The translations under genes and the position numbers were made by a program. The notes below the pieces were generated by a model. It was given only the letters and a program-made list of their open reading frames with translations. It ran no database searches and was not told where the DNA came from. From Emticicia sp. CRIBPO (GTDB taxonomy: Bacteria; Bacteroidota; Bacteroidia; Cytophagales; Spirosomataceae): a DNA stretch of 64,000 bases. Of the stretch, positions 8,808 to 18,500 are shown in pieces (position 1 is the stretch's first letter; each line of letters opens with the position of its first letter). The stretch is taken from contig NZ_JAAAKV010000002.1 in NCBI RefSeq assembly GCF_009905725.1, positions 124,001 to 188,000 of the forward strand, read 5' to 3'.

Positions 8808-10016
8808 TTATTTTTTCAACAGTAACCTCGCGAAGGCCAGCATTTCAGCGGTAGGCCTCAGCGAAAGGTATGGCATCCAGAAAGGCGAGCCCAGATCCCG
8901 CGATTCATTGAAATTGTTGGTTGACAAAAGCAGCTCGTTGGGATAAATACCCGACCTCAGCAATGGCCGGCTTTCAAACGCGGTGTACCGCATGACAATG
9001 TCTGAGGTAACGAGGAATTTCTTGTCCAGCTTGTCTTCAAAATCAACGACAAAACTCACCTGGGAATCCTGAAGCCGCCATTTGCCCTGGAATTTGCGGT
9101 ATTGTACATAAGCTTCGACGGTCTTTCCTGTGATTTTGATCGGACCTGAGTTGACATTGACCAGGTCGCGGACGCCTTCGGGGGTCAGTTTGTACTCGAT
9201 CCTGGCGATGGCCTTGGTTTCCGGGTCAATGTAAATCACCCCTTCCCTGGCGGCCTTTATCCTTTTATGTATGGGCTTAAACCTGATGACAAACAGGGGG
9301 ATTTCATCAAAGGTGGTCATGAGTGAGTCGATCCTGAATTCATAATCATCGATGTTCTTTTTATGAAAGTAATCAGGAATGGATGATTCAAGCGACTTAC
9401 AGACGATGTCAGTACCATTCTGAAAACCCCAGCCTTCCAGTTTGGAGGTCTGGCCTTTCCACTCGAGTCTTCTGCCTCTCAGCAGTTTTACCTTGTCCGG
9501 AATCTCTTTTTTGGGATCAGGGAACCGCTCCACTTTCACAATACCCTCGTTGATTTTGACAAAACCCAGCTTCTGGATTCTAAACAATTCCTGGAAAAAA
9601 CCGGTCTGGTAACTGGCCTTGTCCGGGTAATTATTCTTGATGCTGTCCAGTGCCGATTTAACAAAGACCTTGGCATCGGAAATACCGAGCGAGGCATTGA
9701 TCAGCGGCAGTGCCTCCATTTCTATGACGTTACTGTCAGGCTTCAGGGTGTTGGCAATGAAAGAAACCGACTTATAACCCATCAGGGAGACCACCACCTG
9801 TGAATCCAGGTTGATTTTAGGAAACTGGAAAACAAAGTCGCCGTCATGGTTGGTGCCGGTGCCGAAGCCCGTGGAAGGGATCACGATATAAGCCTCAGAT
9901 AAGGCCTTTTGCGTTACTTTATCCTGGATTTTCCCGGTTACGATCGTGTATCCGCCCTGAGAAAAAGCCTGAAAAAAGACAAAATAAAAGATGACAATTC
10001 CTGACAAAATCCGCAT
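8808..10016 (-). CDS. Secreted carboxypeptidase-regulatory-like domain protein
   Basis: The product is an exported Bacteroidota protein with an N-terminal CarboxypepD_reg-like beta-sandwich domain. The frame is open upstream to 10094, but I chose the ATG at 10016 because it starts a proper signal peptide (MRILSGIVIFYFVFF, ending at AFSQ). The domain (about residues 25-105 of the processed frame) has the pattern GKIQDKVTQKALSEAYIVIP followed by a GT-N-DGDFVF turn, as in the N-termini of SusC-like TonB-dependent receptors, but no TonB plug or barrel follows. The rest (about 300 residues) is unassigned and rich in beta-prone segments. Proteins of this layout occur singly in Bacteroidota and are thought to be periplasmic or outer-membrane associated. 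The exact role is unknown. Confidence 0.75.
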   Translation of the reverse strand: MRILSGIVIFYFVFFQAFSQGGYTIVTGKIQDKVTQKALSEAYIVIPSTGFGTGTNHDGDFVFQFPKINLDSQVVVSLMGYKSVSFIANTLKPDSNVIEMEALPLINASLGISDAKVFVKSALDSIKNNYPDKASYQTGFFQELFRIQKLGFVKINEGIVKVERFPDPKKEIPDKVKLLRGRRLEWKGQTSKLEGWGFQNGTDIVCKSLESSIPDYFHKKNIDDYEFRIDSLMTTFDEIPLFVIRFKPIHKRIKAAREGVIYIDPETKAIARIEYKLTPEGVRDLVNVNSGPIKITGKTVEAYVQYRKFQGKWRLQDSQVSFVVDFEDKLDKKFLVTSDIVMRYTAFESRPLLRSGIYPNELLLSTNNFNESRDLGSPFWMPYLSLRPTAEMLAFARLLLKK

Positions 10017-10396
10017 ACCTGGAGATGTTATATTTTCACTCAAAATTTCCCGACTGACATTAAGCCTTCCTGTTTCCGGCCCAATATCATGCAATTTAAT
10101 AAAATAAAAGATTGATTTGATGTATGTTAATTTCCATGCACATGATTTATCAAAACAAGCTTCACCTGACTTACTTTCTTAATCAACTTTAAAAAATCTG
10201 AAATCGTATGAAATCCGTGTTCTTTTTGGAAGTTCCGGCCTTAAAATCCTCCCTGCAGCAGTATTGAAACGTAATACACGGAATTACCATTTATACCTGC
10301 AAAAATGCTGATTATACAAACAAACAGGTCATCTGTTAAATTGGCTCGGATTCGTGTGCCTTTCCATTTATATTTGTTTATAAAAATACCCCATTT
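10017..10396. other. Divergent intergenic region
   Basis: The stretch separates the minus-strand carboxypeptidase-regulatory-like gene from plus-strand genes. It is AT-rich. Apart from a possible promoter near 10341-10376 and a short open frame starting at 10397, I see no gene, hairpin or repeat here. Confidence 0.5.
10341..10376 (+). promoter_or_regulatory. Candidate promoter (TAnnTTTG type)
   Basis: TATATTTG at 10369-10376 fits the Bacteroidota -7 consensus. A TTGG at 10341-10344 could be the -33 box, but the spacing of about 25 bp is longer than usual. It precedes the short frame at 10397 and the DUF4412 gene. Confidence 0.4.
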
Positions 10397-10558
10397 ATGG
10401 AAACAACCATGCTATTGGCATTCACCTGCTTTTCTTACCTGGTCTTATCAAAAAAATACCTGCGGAAAAACATCTGGATCACCGACGCCCTGCCACTTGA
10501 CCGCAGCCGGAGCAACCGCCAAAACACAAACATAAAACCATGGATACCAAATAATTAA
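10397..10558 (+). CDS. Possible 53-residue small protein
   Basis: A short frame opens with METTMLLAFTCFSYLVL, one hydrophobic segment, followed by a basic, polar tail ending in PWIPNN. It lies just behind a candidate promoter and 66 bp ahead of the DUF4412 gene. I do not recognise it. It may be a small membrane protein or a chance frame in the leader of the next gene. Confidence 0.3.
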   Translation: METTMLLAFTCFSYLVLSKKYLRKNIWITDALPLDRSRSNRQNTNIKPWIPNN

Positions 10559-10624
10559 TCAAATTAATCTGTAACTTAGTAGTGAGTTTAAATCTATGGA
10601 TTTACTAACAAAACGAATTGCCAA

Positions 10625-11578
10625 ATGAAAAAGTCAGCGTTATTCACCACAGTTCTTTTGATGGCCATGGCCATAAGCGTTTCGGGCATCGCCCAGATCA
10701 TCAATCCCGCCTCCGTTTTCAGGAGAAAAGCCGAACAGAAAGTTAATCAGAAAATAGAAGAGGGCGTTGATAAAGCGGTAGACAAGGCCATGACGCCTCC
10801 GCCTAAAAAAGAAGGATCAACCGGCAACAGCGAAGATCCGGAAGCAGCGGTCAACATTTTTTTCAAAAACCTCGACATGGGCGGCACCCCGAAAGCCAGC
10901 TATGACTTCAGCTCTTCGATGGTCATGAAACTGACCGTTGTCAGCTCAAAGGAAAAGAAGAACAATACGATGAAATCCAAATACATGTTCAGCCAGGACG
11001 GCAGTGCCATGGCCACCAGGTTCATTTCAAATGATAACCCTGACATGGCCAAAGCCTCTGAAAGTATGGATGCCATGGTTTTCGATTTTACGCAGAAGAA
11101 AATGTTCACCTTCATGAACAATAAAGGGTCTAAAACGGTAATGGCCATCGGGTTCAAAGGAGACGCCATCGAAAAATATGCAGAAAAGGAAAATTCCAAA
11201 ATGACCATTACGAAAACCTCACAAACCAAGACCATTGCCGGGTACGTGTGTGACGGATACCTGATGGACAATAACGGCGAGAAAATGACCATGTGGATCA
11301 GCCGCGACAGGGTTCCGGAAATAGCCAGGCTGGCACAAAAGATGAGCCAGGGAAGCAGCTCTCCCTACGGCGGACAGAAATCTAAAAGTTACGGAGCTTA
11401 TTATGCCCATCCGGAGCTGGTCAAAATAGCCGAGGAAGGCCGTATGACCATGGGATATACCGCTGTGAATGCCAATGGTGACGAAACCAACATGGAACTG
11501 GAAGAAATAAAAGCCAATGATCCATCGACCTTTAAGACCTCGGATTACAAACCCATGATGGGTGGCGGTAAGCCCTGA
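10625..11578 (+). CDS. Exported DUF4412 domain protein
   Basis: The 317-residue product has a clear Sec signal peptide (MKKSALFTTVLLMAMA to SGIAQ). After a basic, Gln- and Lys-rich stretch (about residues 30-60) comes a body matching DUF4412, a periplasmic family of Bacteroidota with an LolA/LolB-like flavour. Typical stretches are the KTIAGYVCDGY segment followed by MTMWIS (about residues 200-222), where the protein describes a processed state of itself. It is Met- and Lys-rich. Function is unknown; similarity to lipoprotein-carrier folds is a general impression, not proven. It is followed 66 bp later by a small membrane protein gene on the same strand, perhaps in one transcript. Confidence 0.75.
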   Translation: MKKSALFTTVLLMAMAISVSGIAQIINPASVFRRKAEQKVNQKIEEGVDKAVDKAMTPPPKKEGSTGNSEDPEAAVNIFFKNLDMGGTPKASYDFSSSMVMKLTVVSSKEKKNNTMKSKYMFSQDGSAMATRFISNDNPDMAKASESMDAMVFDFTQKKMFTFMNNKGSKTVMAIGFKGDAIEKYAEKENSKMTITKTSQTKTIAGYVCDGYLMDNNGEKMTMWISRDRVPEIARLAQKMSQGSSSPYGGQKSKSYGAYYAHPELVKIAEEGRMTMGYTAVNANGDETNMELEEIKANDPSTFKTSDYKPMMGGGKP

Positions 11579-11644
11579 TCTTTTTTCAACAACGTATTAT
11601 AGCCATGAAAATAACATATTTTATCAAAACCCTTTTAATTAACT

Positions 11645-12067
11645 ATGGATAATAATCTTAAACCTTTAGAGGCAGAATTGCTTCCTGTTTTCACGGATAA
11701 AGCACCTTTTCAATTGCCGGTGGCATGGAAAGAGCTGATAGTCAAAATCAGTCCCTGGATCATGCTGATCTTTGTGCCTTTATCACTTCTGGCGATAGGG
11801 CTCGGAACCCTGGCCACACTCCTTACTTTATTTACGCTTGACCTCCTGGCGGCTGTTTCTATCACAGTCTCTATCCTTGCTCTTGTATGTAGTTTATTGT
11901 CTATCAAAGGCTTATTCGACAGAGCCAGGGGCGGATGGGTCTGGTCATACTACAGCTTTTTGCTGTCGGCATTATCAAGCCTGATCGGCCTTCACTTTAT
12001 CAGTGCCATTATAGGGTTCCTGATCGGAGGCTTTTTCCTGTTTCAGATCAGGGAGTATTATAAGTAA
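11645..12067 (+). CDS. Small integral membrane protein, unknown
   Basis: The product has 140 residues. A 35-residue polar N-terminus is followed by about four hydrophobic segments (near residues 36-60, 62-85, 100-118 and 118-135), with the basic turn FDRARGGW between the second and third. No charged or metal-binding residues stand out inside the membrane parts. I do not recognise the family. It follows the DUF4412 gene on the same strand and may share its transcript. Confidence 0.65.
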   Translation: MDNNLKPLEAELLPVFTDKAPFQLPVAWKELIVKISPWIMLIFVPLSLLAIGLGTLATLLTLFTLDLLAAVSITVSILALVCSLLSIKGLFDRARGGWVWSYYSFLLSALSSLIGLHFISAIIGFLIGGFFLFQIREYYK

Positions 12068-12512
12068 TAACTGACGGAAGGGAGAAGGGAAAACGGAGAA
12101 AGGAGAAGAGATTAAGAGCTGCCTGATATTCATCTGTTATGTATTCCAATCAACCTTATTCATCCGTTTAATTTCATACAGCCATTGTTTTCTGCCCGGC
12201 CTGCTATCACGCAGGCCGGGCAGATATTTAAAGGGCCCTGCAAATCCTGTTGGCCTAAACCAGGGAAAATGAGAAACGCTTATTCTACACTGACAAGAGG
12301 GCCACTTATTAAAAAAGCATCCTGTAAATCCTGAAATCCTGTCAATTAAACCAGGAGGAAGACCTGCCTGACAACTCCTCCATACTCTTTACTCCATTAT
12401 CCTTTCTCCCCGATACCCCATATAATAAAAAACACACTATTTTACCCCGATTCTCAGAAAGTTTTGATATTTTGCAGCGTTTTTGGCAGGATTATTTGCA
12501 CAATCAAATTTG
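12068..12512. other. Gene-free region with hairpin and short repeats
   Basis: Some 445 bp hold no supported gene. A purine-rich stretch follows the membrane protein (12075-12115). A 13-bp perfect hairpin lies at 12192-12223. The octamer AAATCCTG recurs at about 12242, 12326 and 12334, a kind of intergenic repeat I associate with this phylum. Confidence 0.6.
12192..12223. terminator. Strong GC-rich hairpin, possible terminator
   Basis: A 13-bp perfect stem CTGCCCGGCCTGC / GCAGGCCGGGCAG encloses a 6-nt loop. Neither side has a clean T run, and it is 125 bp beyond the upstream stop codon. It may stop transcription or stabilise the 3' end of the upstream message. Confidence 0.4.
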
Positions 12513-13412
12513 ATGAAGATATTAATGATCAGTTTAAATTTTGTATTCACGCTTTTTACAGTTTTAGGTTTAAATTCGGACCAGTCGCTCCCCCTATCCA
12601 CCCATGGAGACCCGGATGTCTTTTTCAGGTTTAAAAATCTTCTCGTTTCTATCAGAGAACAGACTTTGGAGCCCGAAGCGGCCAGGGAAGAATTCAAATC
12701 CATTATGCGTGAGGTAAGACAAGCCTACCCGGCCCCTGCAGAACTGAAAGGGAGTGAAGGCATTGTATTTCCGCTGGCGGGCAGCAACTACACAGCCGTA
12801 GGCGGCGGCGGTACCGGCTATCGTGACGTGGGTTTCGACCTGTTTGATCATACCGTGAGCGGAAGCCACCCGGCCCATGATATTTTTATCCTTGACCGCA
12901 ATTATGATTGTGTTGACGACCGTAAAAACAAATACATTGATATCGTTTCTGTAGGTAACGGCATAGTGCTGGCTACAGAAAAAAACTGGCAGGACACCTC
13001 CTCTTACAGGGGCGGCAATTATGTCTGGGTATATGATTTCGAACGCGGCGGCCTCTGGTACTATGCCCATCACCGGAAAGTGGTGGTAGAACCCGGCCAG
13101 ATCGTTGCCCCCGGCGATAAACTGGGCGAAGTCGGAAGAACAGGTTTTAATGCCATCAACAAGCGTTCAGACACACACCTTCATCTGATGTTCCTGGCTT
13201 TGGAAGAAGACCTCCTTCCCTGCCCTGTCAACCATTTCGCCTGGCTAAAGCAGGCGAAAACCGTCGAATTATCCAGTTCTCCGCAATACGGCCCCAGGAT
13301 AAAATGGACGGCGAACAGCCTCAAAAAGCCTTCAACGCGTCTTCTTAAGTCACGTTTTACGACGATGACGATCAATTATAAGAAAAAGAAACCTTCTTAC
13401 AGAAAGGTATGA
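12513..13412 (+). CDS. Secreted M23 (LytM-type) metallopeptidase
   Basis: The product probably cleaves peptide cross-links in peptidoglycan, or acts as an inactive LytM factor. I chose the ATG at 12513, since it begins a signal peptide (MKILMISLNFVFTLF), over an upstream in-frame ATG at 12483. Zn ligands of the M23 fold are visible: HPAHD gives His119 and Asp123, and HLH gives His222 and His224. The stretch between contains the typical GNGIVLA and YAHH...PGQIVAPGDKLGEVG pieces, a LytM hallmark, broken here only by residue changes. The C-terminal 45 residues are basic and Ser/Lys-rich. The gene ends 7 bp from the convergent phosphatidylserine synthase gene. Confidence 0.85.
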   Translation: MKILMISLNFVFTLFTVLGLNSDQSLPLSTHGDPDVFFRFKNLLVSIREQTLEPEAAREEFKSIMREVRQAYPAPAELKGSEGIVFPLAGSNYTAVGGGGTGYRDVGFDLFDHTVSGSHPAHDIFILDRNYDCVDDRKNKYIDIVSVGNGIVLATEKNWQDTSSYRGGNYVWVYDFERGGLWYYAHHRKVVVEPGQIVAPGDKLGEVGRTGFNAINKRSDTHLHLMFLALEEDLLPCPVNHFAWLKQAKTVELSSSPQYGPRIKWTANSLKKPSTRLLKSRFTTMTINYKKKKPSYRKV

Positions 13413-13419
13413 AGCCTGT

Positions 13420-14109
13420 TTAGCTGATGACCTTAAGATGGATCAGCAGGGACAGCAGGAAATATAAAATAATGATCAGCGGAATAGCCGGTATCATCAA
13501 CAGTACGAGGATGATCAGGGAGAGGATCAGGAAAATGTATTTGATCCTGTTATCCTGCCAGGTAAAGTTTTTAAACTTCAGGGCAAACAGCGGAATTTCT
13601 GCAATCAGTAAGAAAGAAATGACAAAAGCGTAGGCAATCAGCACCCAGGGGTTAGCTAAAAAAGAAAGGTTGCTGTTGTCCAGTATAAAAGGAAACGCGG
13701 CCACGATCATACCGTTGGCAGGCGTAGGAAGCCCGATAAAAGATTCCGATTGTCTTGTGTCTATATTGAACTTCGCCAGCCTCAGAGCAGAAAAAACAGC
13801 AATGACAAAAGCCAGGTAAGGCAGGTATTCAGGAAATTCTCCGGTGGCGTTTCTCGCCAGTGAAAAAACAACAAAAGCGGGCAAAGCCCCGAAAGTCACC
13901 ATGTCTGCCAGTGAATCCAGTTCTTTACCGATCGGCGAAGCACTGTTGAGCAGCCTCGCCAGGAAACCGTCGCCAAAATCAAGAAGCAAGGCGAGGCCGG
14001 TCAGGTAAGAAGCCATTTTAAGGTCTCCTTCAAAGACAAAGAAAATACCGAAACAACCACAAAGCAGGTTGCCCAGGGTCAGTAAATTAGGAATAGTAAA
14101 TAATCTCAT
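13420..14109 (-). CDS. pssA: CDP-diacylglycerol--serine O-phosphatidyltransferase
   Basis: The enzyme condenses CDP-diacylglycerol and L-serine to phosphatidylserine, the precursor of phosphatidylethanolamine. The CDP-alcohol phosphotransferase signature DGx2ARx8Gx3Dx3D is complete, starting at DGFLAR (about residue 46). There are about seven hydrophobic segments over 229 residues, matching the membrane-embedded PssA type rather than the soluble E. coli type. The gene lies 18 bp behind the MBL hydrolase on the same strand. I rate PssA above other CDP-alcohol transferases because of the N-terminal PNLLTLGNLLCG stretch typical of bacterial PssA. Confidence 0.92.
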   Translation of the reverse strand: MRLFTIPNLLTLGNLLCGCFGIFFVFEGDLKMASYLTGLALLLDFGDGFLARLLNSASPIGKELDSLADMVTFGALPAFVVFSLARNATGEFPEYLPYLAFVIAVFSALRLAKFNIDTRQSESFIGLPTPANGMIVAAFPFILDNSNLSFLANPWVLIAYAFVISFLLIAEIPLFALKFKNFTWQDNRIKYIFLILSLIILVLLMIPAIPLIIILYFLLSLLIHLKVIS

Positions 14110-14127
14110 TGAAATCCGGCTTTGATA

Positions 14128-14766
14128 TTAATTAAAAAATGGATTGTATTTTTTCTCGGCACCAATCGTGGTCGGGTCCATGTGCCCCGCGTAAACCCTG
14201 TAGTCGTCCGGAAGGGTAAAGAACTTGTTCCGGATACTGTTCATCAGGTCTTCGTGGCTGCATAGCGGGAAATCCGTCCGGCCTATACTTCCTTTAAACA
14301 AACAGTCGCCACCGATAATAAATTTATCTGCATGAGAGATAAAAGCGATGTGCCCGGGAGCATGGCCTGGTACATGTACGATGTCCAGTTTTGAGTTACC
14401 GAATTCAAACACATCCCCTTCTTCCAGGAATTCGTCTGCCTCTACCGGTTCATAACCTCCTATCCCCCAGGTTTTGCAACGGAGCTCTACGTCACTCAAA
14501 ACGGGCAAATCAAGGCGGTGCATGTACATTTTTACCTTAAACTTCCGCTTTACGTAAGCAGAGCCAAAAACATGGTCGAGGTGCGTGTGTGTTTGCAGCA
14601 ACGCCTTCACAGTAAGTTTTTTATCCTCAATAAAACGGGACAGCCTTTCTTTTTCTGCCTGAGAGAGGCAACCTGGGTCAATAATTACCGCCTCATCTGT
14701 TTCGTCAAAAAGTACGTATGTATTCTCTGAAAATGGAGAAAATGAGAAAAAAAATATATTAATCAT
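14128..14766 (-). CDS. MBL-fold metal-dependent hydrolase (glyoxalase II-like)
   Basis: The product belongs to the metallo-beta-lactamase fold. The THTHLDH motif (about residues 59-65) supplies the first metal ligands, VPGHAPGH supplies the next His, GGDCLF supplies the bridging Asp, and YAGHMDPTT the last His. The length of 212 residues suits the short glyoxalase II-like proteins common in Bacteroidota, which lack the long C-terminal helical domain of true hydroxyacylglutathione hydrolases. Substrate is therefore open; a thioester or a related hydroxyacyl adduct is likely. The gene leads a two-gene operon with pssA, although no functional link is apparent. Confidence 0.88.
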   Translation of the reverse strand: MINIFFFSFSPFSENTYVLFDETDEAVIIDPGCLSQAEKERLSRFIEDKKLTVKALLQTHTHLDHVFGSAYVKRKFKVKMYMHRLDLPVLSDVELRCKTWGIGGYEPVEADEFLEEGDVFEFGNSKLDIVHVPGHAPGHIAFISHADKFIIGGDCLFKGSIGRTDFPLCSHEDLMNSIRNKFFTLPDDYRVYAGHMDPTTIGAEKKYNPFFN

Positions 14767-15010
14767 AAAAATTTAGCAACTTTGTAAAAAAAATCATATT
14801 AATTTAACACGTGAATCAAAAGCGAAAGCGATTAATTCTTTTTTTTACAAATATAAGCCCTCAATGTAGATATCCCTCACATATTTATTTTTGCGGCTTT
14901 TTATTGATCATTAATATACTAAAGTAAAATTCTTTCGTTTTATTTATTCAAACTTTTCACGTAACTATTTAGTTTTTGTATTGAGTTCATCTAACCAGAT
15001 TAAAATTTAT
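14767..15010. other. AT-rich divergent intergenic region
   Basis: The region separates the MBL hydrolase (minus) from the HNH endonuclease (plus). It is very AT-rich, with T runs near 14829-14840 and 14886-14893. No hairpin or gene is evident. A TAGTTTTTG near 14970 resembles a -7 box with one extra base. Confidence 0.4.
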
Positions 15011-15016
15011 AAGGAG
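15011..15016 (+). promoter_or_regulatory. Strong Shine-Dalgarno of the HNH gene
   Basis: AAGGAG lies 7 nt ahead of the ATG at 15024. Most genes in this window have no such core, as is usual in Bacteroidota, so this site is out of style and helps to fix the start. Confidence 0.7.
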
Positions 15017-15023
15017 AAAAATT

Positions 15024-15578
15024 ATGGCATTAACAAGCGAAAATTGGGTCCAGCTAAAAATTGATGTCGAAGGCGTTGAAAAACCACCTAGATACGCAAT
15101 TTCTAACTTCGGAAGAATCAAGAGTTTTCAAGGTTCAGAGTCTGGCACTATTATTAAAGGTTCAGTGATTCAGGGATACAAATCTTTGAACATCAGACTT
15201 CCCAAAGGTAAATCCTTTAATAAGTACATTCATAAGATAGTGGCGGAGGCATTTGTGAACAGACCTTCTGAGGATCACAAGTTTGTCATCCACCTGGATT
15301 ATGAAAAAACGAACAATCATTTCGAGAACCTTCAGTGGGCTACCAAAACGATGATGGTAGAGCACAACAGGAAAAACCCGAATGTGATTAACAAAGTAAT
15401 GCCGAAAAACTCTAAGCAATACAAGCTTACTGAAACTAAGGTGAGACTTATCAAAAAAATGCTTAAGTCTGATTCAACAAGGTTAAAGATGATCGCCAAA
15501 CAATTTGGTATCACACACACTCAGCTGAACAGAATCAGATCAGGTGAAAACTGGGGTTATGTAACGATTGATGATTAA
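15024..15578 (+). CDS. Free-standing HNH endonuclease with NUMOD4 domain
   Basis: The product looks like a homing-type nuclease. The first 60 residues match NUMOD4 (NWVQLKI, then RYAISNFGRIKS), a DNA-binding module found in homing endonucleases. The HNH part reads HKIVAEAFV followed by VIHLDYEKTNN (His90, Asp92, Asn98, Asn99) and FENLQW, the pattern of the HNH_3 family. The last 50 residues form a helix-turn-helix (KMIAKQFGITHTQLNRIRSG). All active-site positions seem intact. It is not inside an intron or an intein, and no phage genes are near. Its stop codon overlaps that of the convergent histidine kinase by 3 nt. A strong Shine-Dalgarno sequence, AT-rich flanks and this isolation suggest a mobile gene. 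Confidence 0.88.
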   Translation: MALTSENWVQLKIDVEGVEKPPRYAISNFGRIKSFQGSESGTIIKGSVIQGYKSLNIRLPKGKSFNKYIHKIVAEAFVNRPSEDHKFVIHLDYEKTNNHFENLQWATKTMMVEHNRKNPNVINKVMPKNSKQYKLTETKVRLIKKMLKSDSTRLKMIAKQFGITHTQLNRIRSGENWGYVTIDD

Positions 15579-18500
15579 TCAGCGATTGGTAAGTCAACAA
15601 AAAAAGTAGTTCCTTCATCTTCTTCGGTCTCGAACCAAATGTTACCGCCGGCATGTTCGATTCCTCTTTTGGCCATGGCCAGTCCAAGACCTGAGCCGCC
15701 GACTTTTGTACTGAAGTTGGGGATGAAGACTTTTTTTCTTATAGATTCCGGAATGCCGGCTCCGTTATCTTTGACTTCCATAATGGCGAAACTCTCTTCA
15801 TCGTTGCGATAAAGGTTGATATTAATCTGAGGCCTGCGGGTCGGAGGCACGGATTGTATACCATTGAGTATCAGGTTAGCGACAACTCTTCCAAGCAATT
15901 GCCGGTCACCGTTTACAAAAGTATGCTCTTCGGCCGTTTTCACATCAATGATAATGTTATTATTCTGTGAATAAAGATCCGCAGTCTTTCTTATTACCGG
16001 GATGATATCAAATTTCTCATTTCTCGGGATCGGCATCTTCGCAAATTCTGAAAAGGAATTCGCAATTTCGCTGATGTTGTCAATCTGCTCGGTAAGTGAA
16101 TTCAACGCCCTCTCTATCCTGTCTCTCGACTTAGGGTCATCCATAGGTAAAGTCCTCTGCAGCTGCTGAATAGACAATTTCATCGGCGTCAGCGGATTTT
16201 TGATTTCATGGGCCACCTGTTTGGCCATCTCTCTCCAGGCTGTCTGTTTTTCACTCTGCGACAAGGCGATCTTACTTTCTTCCAGCTGCTTCAGCATGTT
16301 GTTATAAGATTTTGTCAGCACGCCGATCTCATCATCCGATTTCCATTGTAAAGGCTCATTTAATCTGTCGAGGTTGGTTTTCTTTAAGCGTTGGGCGATA
16401 AACCTCAGCGGGTTAGTCAGCTGGTTTGAAGCAAAGTAAGACAATACAAGTAAGATCAGGAACATGATCAGAAAGACACTTAGTATCGTCGTCACAACCT
16501 CCGTCACCTGGCGGTCCAGGGCTTCCCGGGCGTCAAAAAACGGTATCCCCACGATGCCGAGGTTTTCATTGCTTTTTCCTTTTACATTAATGTATACCGT
16601 TTTATAGTTCAGCAGGCCCAGCGACTCATTAAAGAGGGCCTCATTTTCACGGTCTTCAATGATCTGTTTATAGGCATCGGGATTGATGTATCCTGACAAT
16701 AATTTGTATTGATAAACAAGCGGTCTGGTGCTGTATAATAGTTTCCCTTCATTACTGTAATAGTTGATATCTACCTTGGTGTCTCTGGCCAGGTCGTTTA
16801 TTTCCTGTTCAAAATAGGGCCTGCTCATCTTTTTCGCCAGGAGGTTTTCGAGCTGAAGCTGTACAGTGGAGGCAATATTTTTGGTGTTGTCAATGAATGA
16901 TTTCTCCTGGATCGAAACAAAAGTAGCTTTCACGATGCTCAGCGTAATGACGATAACGATGATCAGCGGTAAAAGGAAAGAGGCATTAAGATACAACTGG
17001 ATCTTGGTTGAGAAATTCATCGACAAATTCCTGGTGCCGTATCTGAAAGCATAAAAAAGCATCACGACTGAAATGCACAGCACCGAAAGCAGAAACAGGA
17101 AAGAGAAATTAGAAAAGACAGTTTTCAGGAAACGGTCTGGTGATGACACCACCATGATCCTGTTTTTTGAACCTCTCACACCCAGGTGTTTGTACCCGTT
17201 ATTTACAATTCCTTTAACATACAGCTCTCCGGATTTCAGGTCGTTCACATTAAACTTCATCAGGTAGTTGAAGCTACCCGAACTGAACAACAAACGCCCC
17301 GTATTGTCAAACAAACCATAGCTGTAGTTCTTCGACTCCGGATTCTGGACAAACTTCTTATCCAGCAAAAGTTCCGGATAGACATTCTCAGCATTGGGGT
17401 CTTTCAGGACAAGACTCAGCAATATCGTTCCTTTCGGCACTTTATCTGATTCAATATCAGAAAAGGCGAGATATTGTTTGATGAAATTATAGCCCGACTC
17501 ATTTTTAAAGAAAATATTCGGATTCGAGGTTTTAAAACCTTCTTTTTTAAAGTTCGTAACATAATAATCCAGGTTCTTGGAACTGTCTGAAGTATCCAGG
17601 TTTTCGCCACGGGTATCGAAAGCCAGTATTTCCACATCATATTTGTCAAAATACAGGTCCATGTGCTTTTCCTGGATCTGCTGCCGCACCGACTCTATGG
17701 CCAGGTTGGGCCTGGAAAGTGCCTGGGCAATCGCCGAATCGTTTTTAATCGACCTGGTGTATTTGTCCAGCAAAGCTTCGCCTAACAGGTCGTTTTCGGC
17801 CAGGTATCGTTTCCCGAAAGCCTGTTTATCCAGGAAGCTTTTACGAAGTTCCTGTTTGGTAATCACATCAATAGCGATCAGGGCAAATACAAAACTGCCG
17901 ATAACATAATAAACCGAGGTCTGCAACCTGAGTGTATAAAAGAACCTCGACAGCCTGAAATAATAGACAATCCAGAAATAAAAACCCGTGATCAGATAAA
18001 TCCAACGGAACTCATCCTTGAATAAGAGGATGATCAGGCCAAGGATAAACCCGTAAAGCCAGTGAAAGAAACCGGAGCGGTGATCCCTGTTCAGTCTCAG
18101 AAAGACATTGACACAGATATGAACACCGAAGAAGAAAATACCGAGGCATAAAACATAATAGGCCAGAGTGGCAATTTTGAGATTGGAAAAACTCAGGCTC
18201 AGCGAAAAACTCAGGGTATATCCTGATTTTTCATACACCGCTGAAAGCAACTTATGAGCAAGAAACGCAAAAAGAATACTGACGACCACTGACAACACTG
18301 AAACAATGCTTTTACTCACCACGTCATTCTTTACGAGGTCGAAGAAAATGGCTGAACGGTAGTAAAAAGAACTGACAAAGATCAGGAAAATGATAATAAA
18401 CAGGGCATTGACCAGGATATCCCCGAAGGTAGGCCCCAGCAAACTTCCTGAGTAATAGCCCGGGTTAAGAAAATCAGGAGCAAATAAGACAAACGGAATA

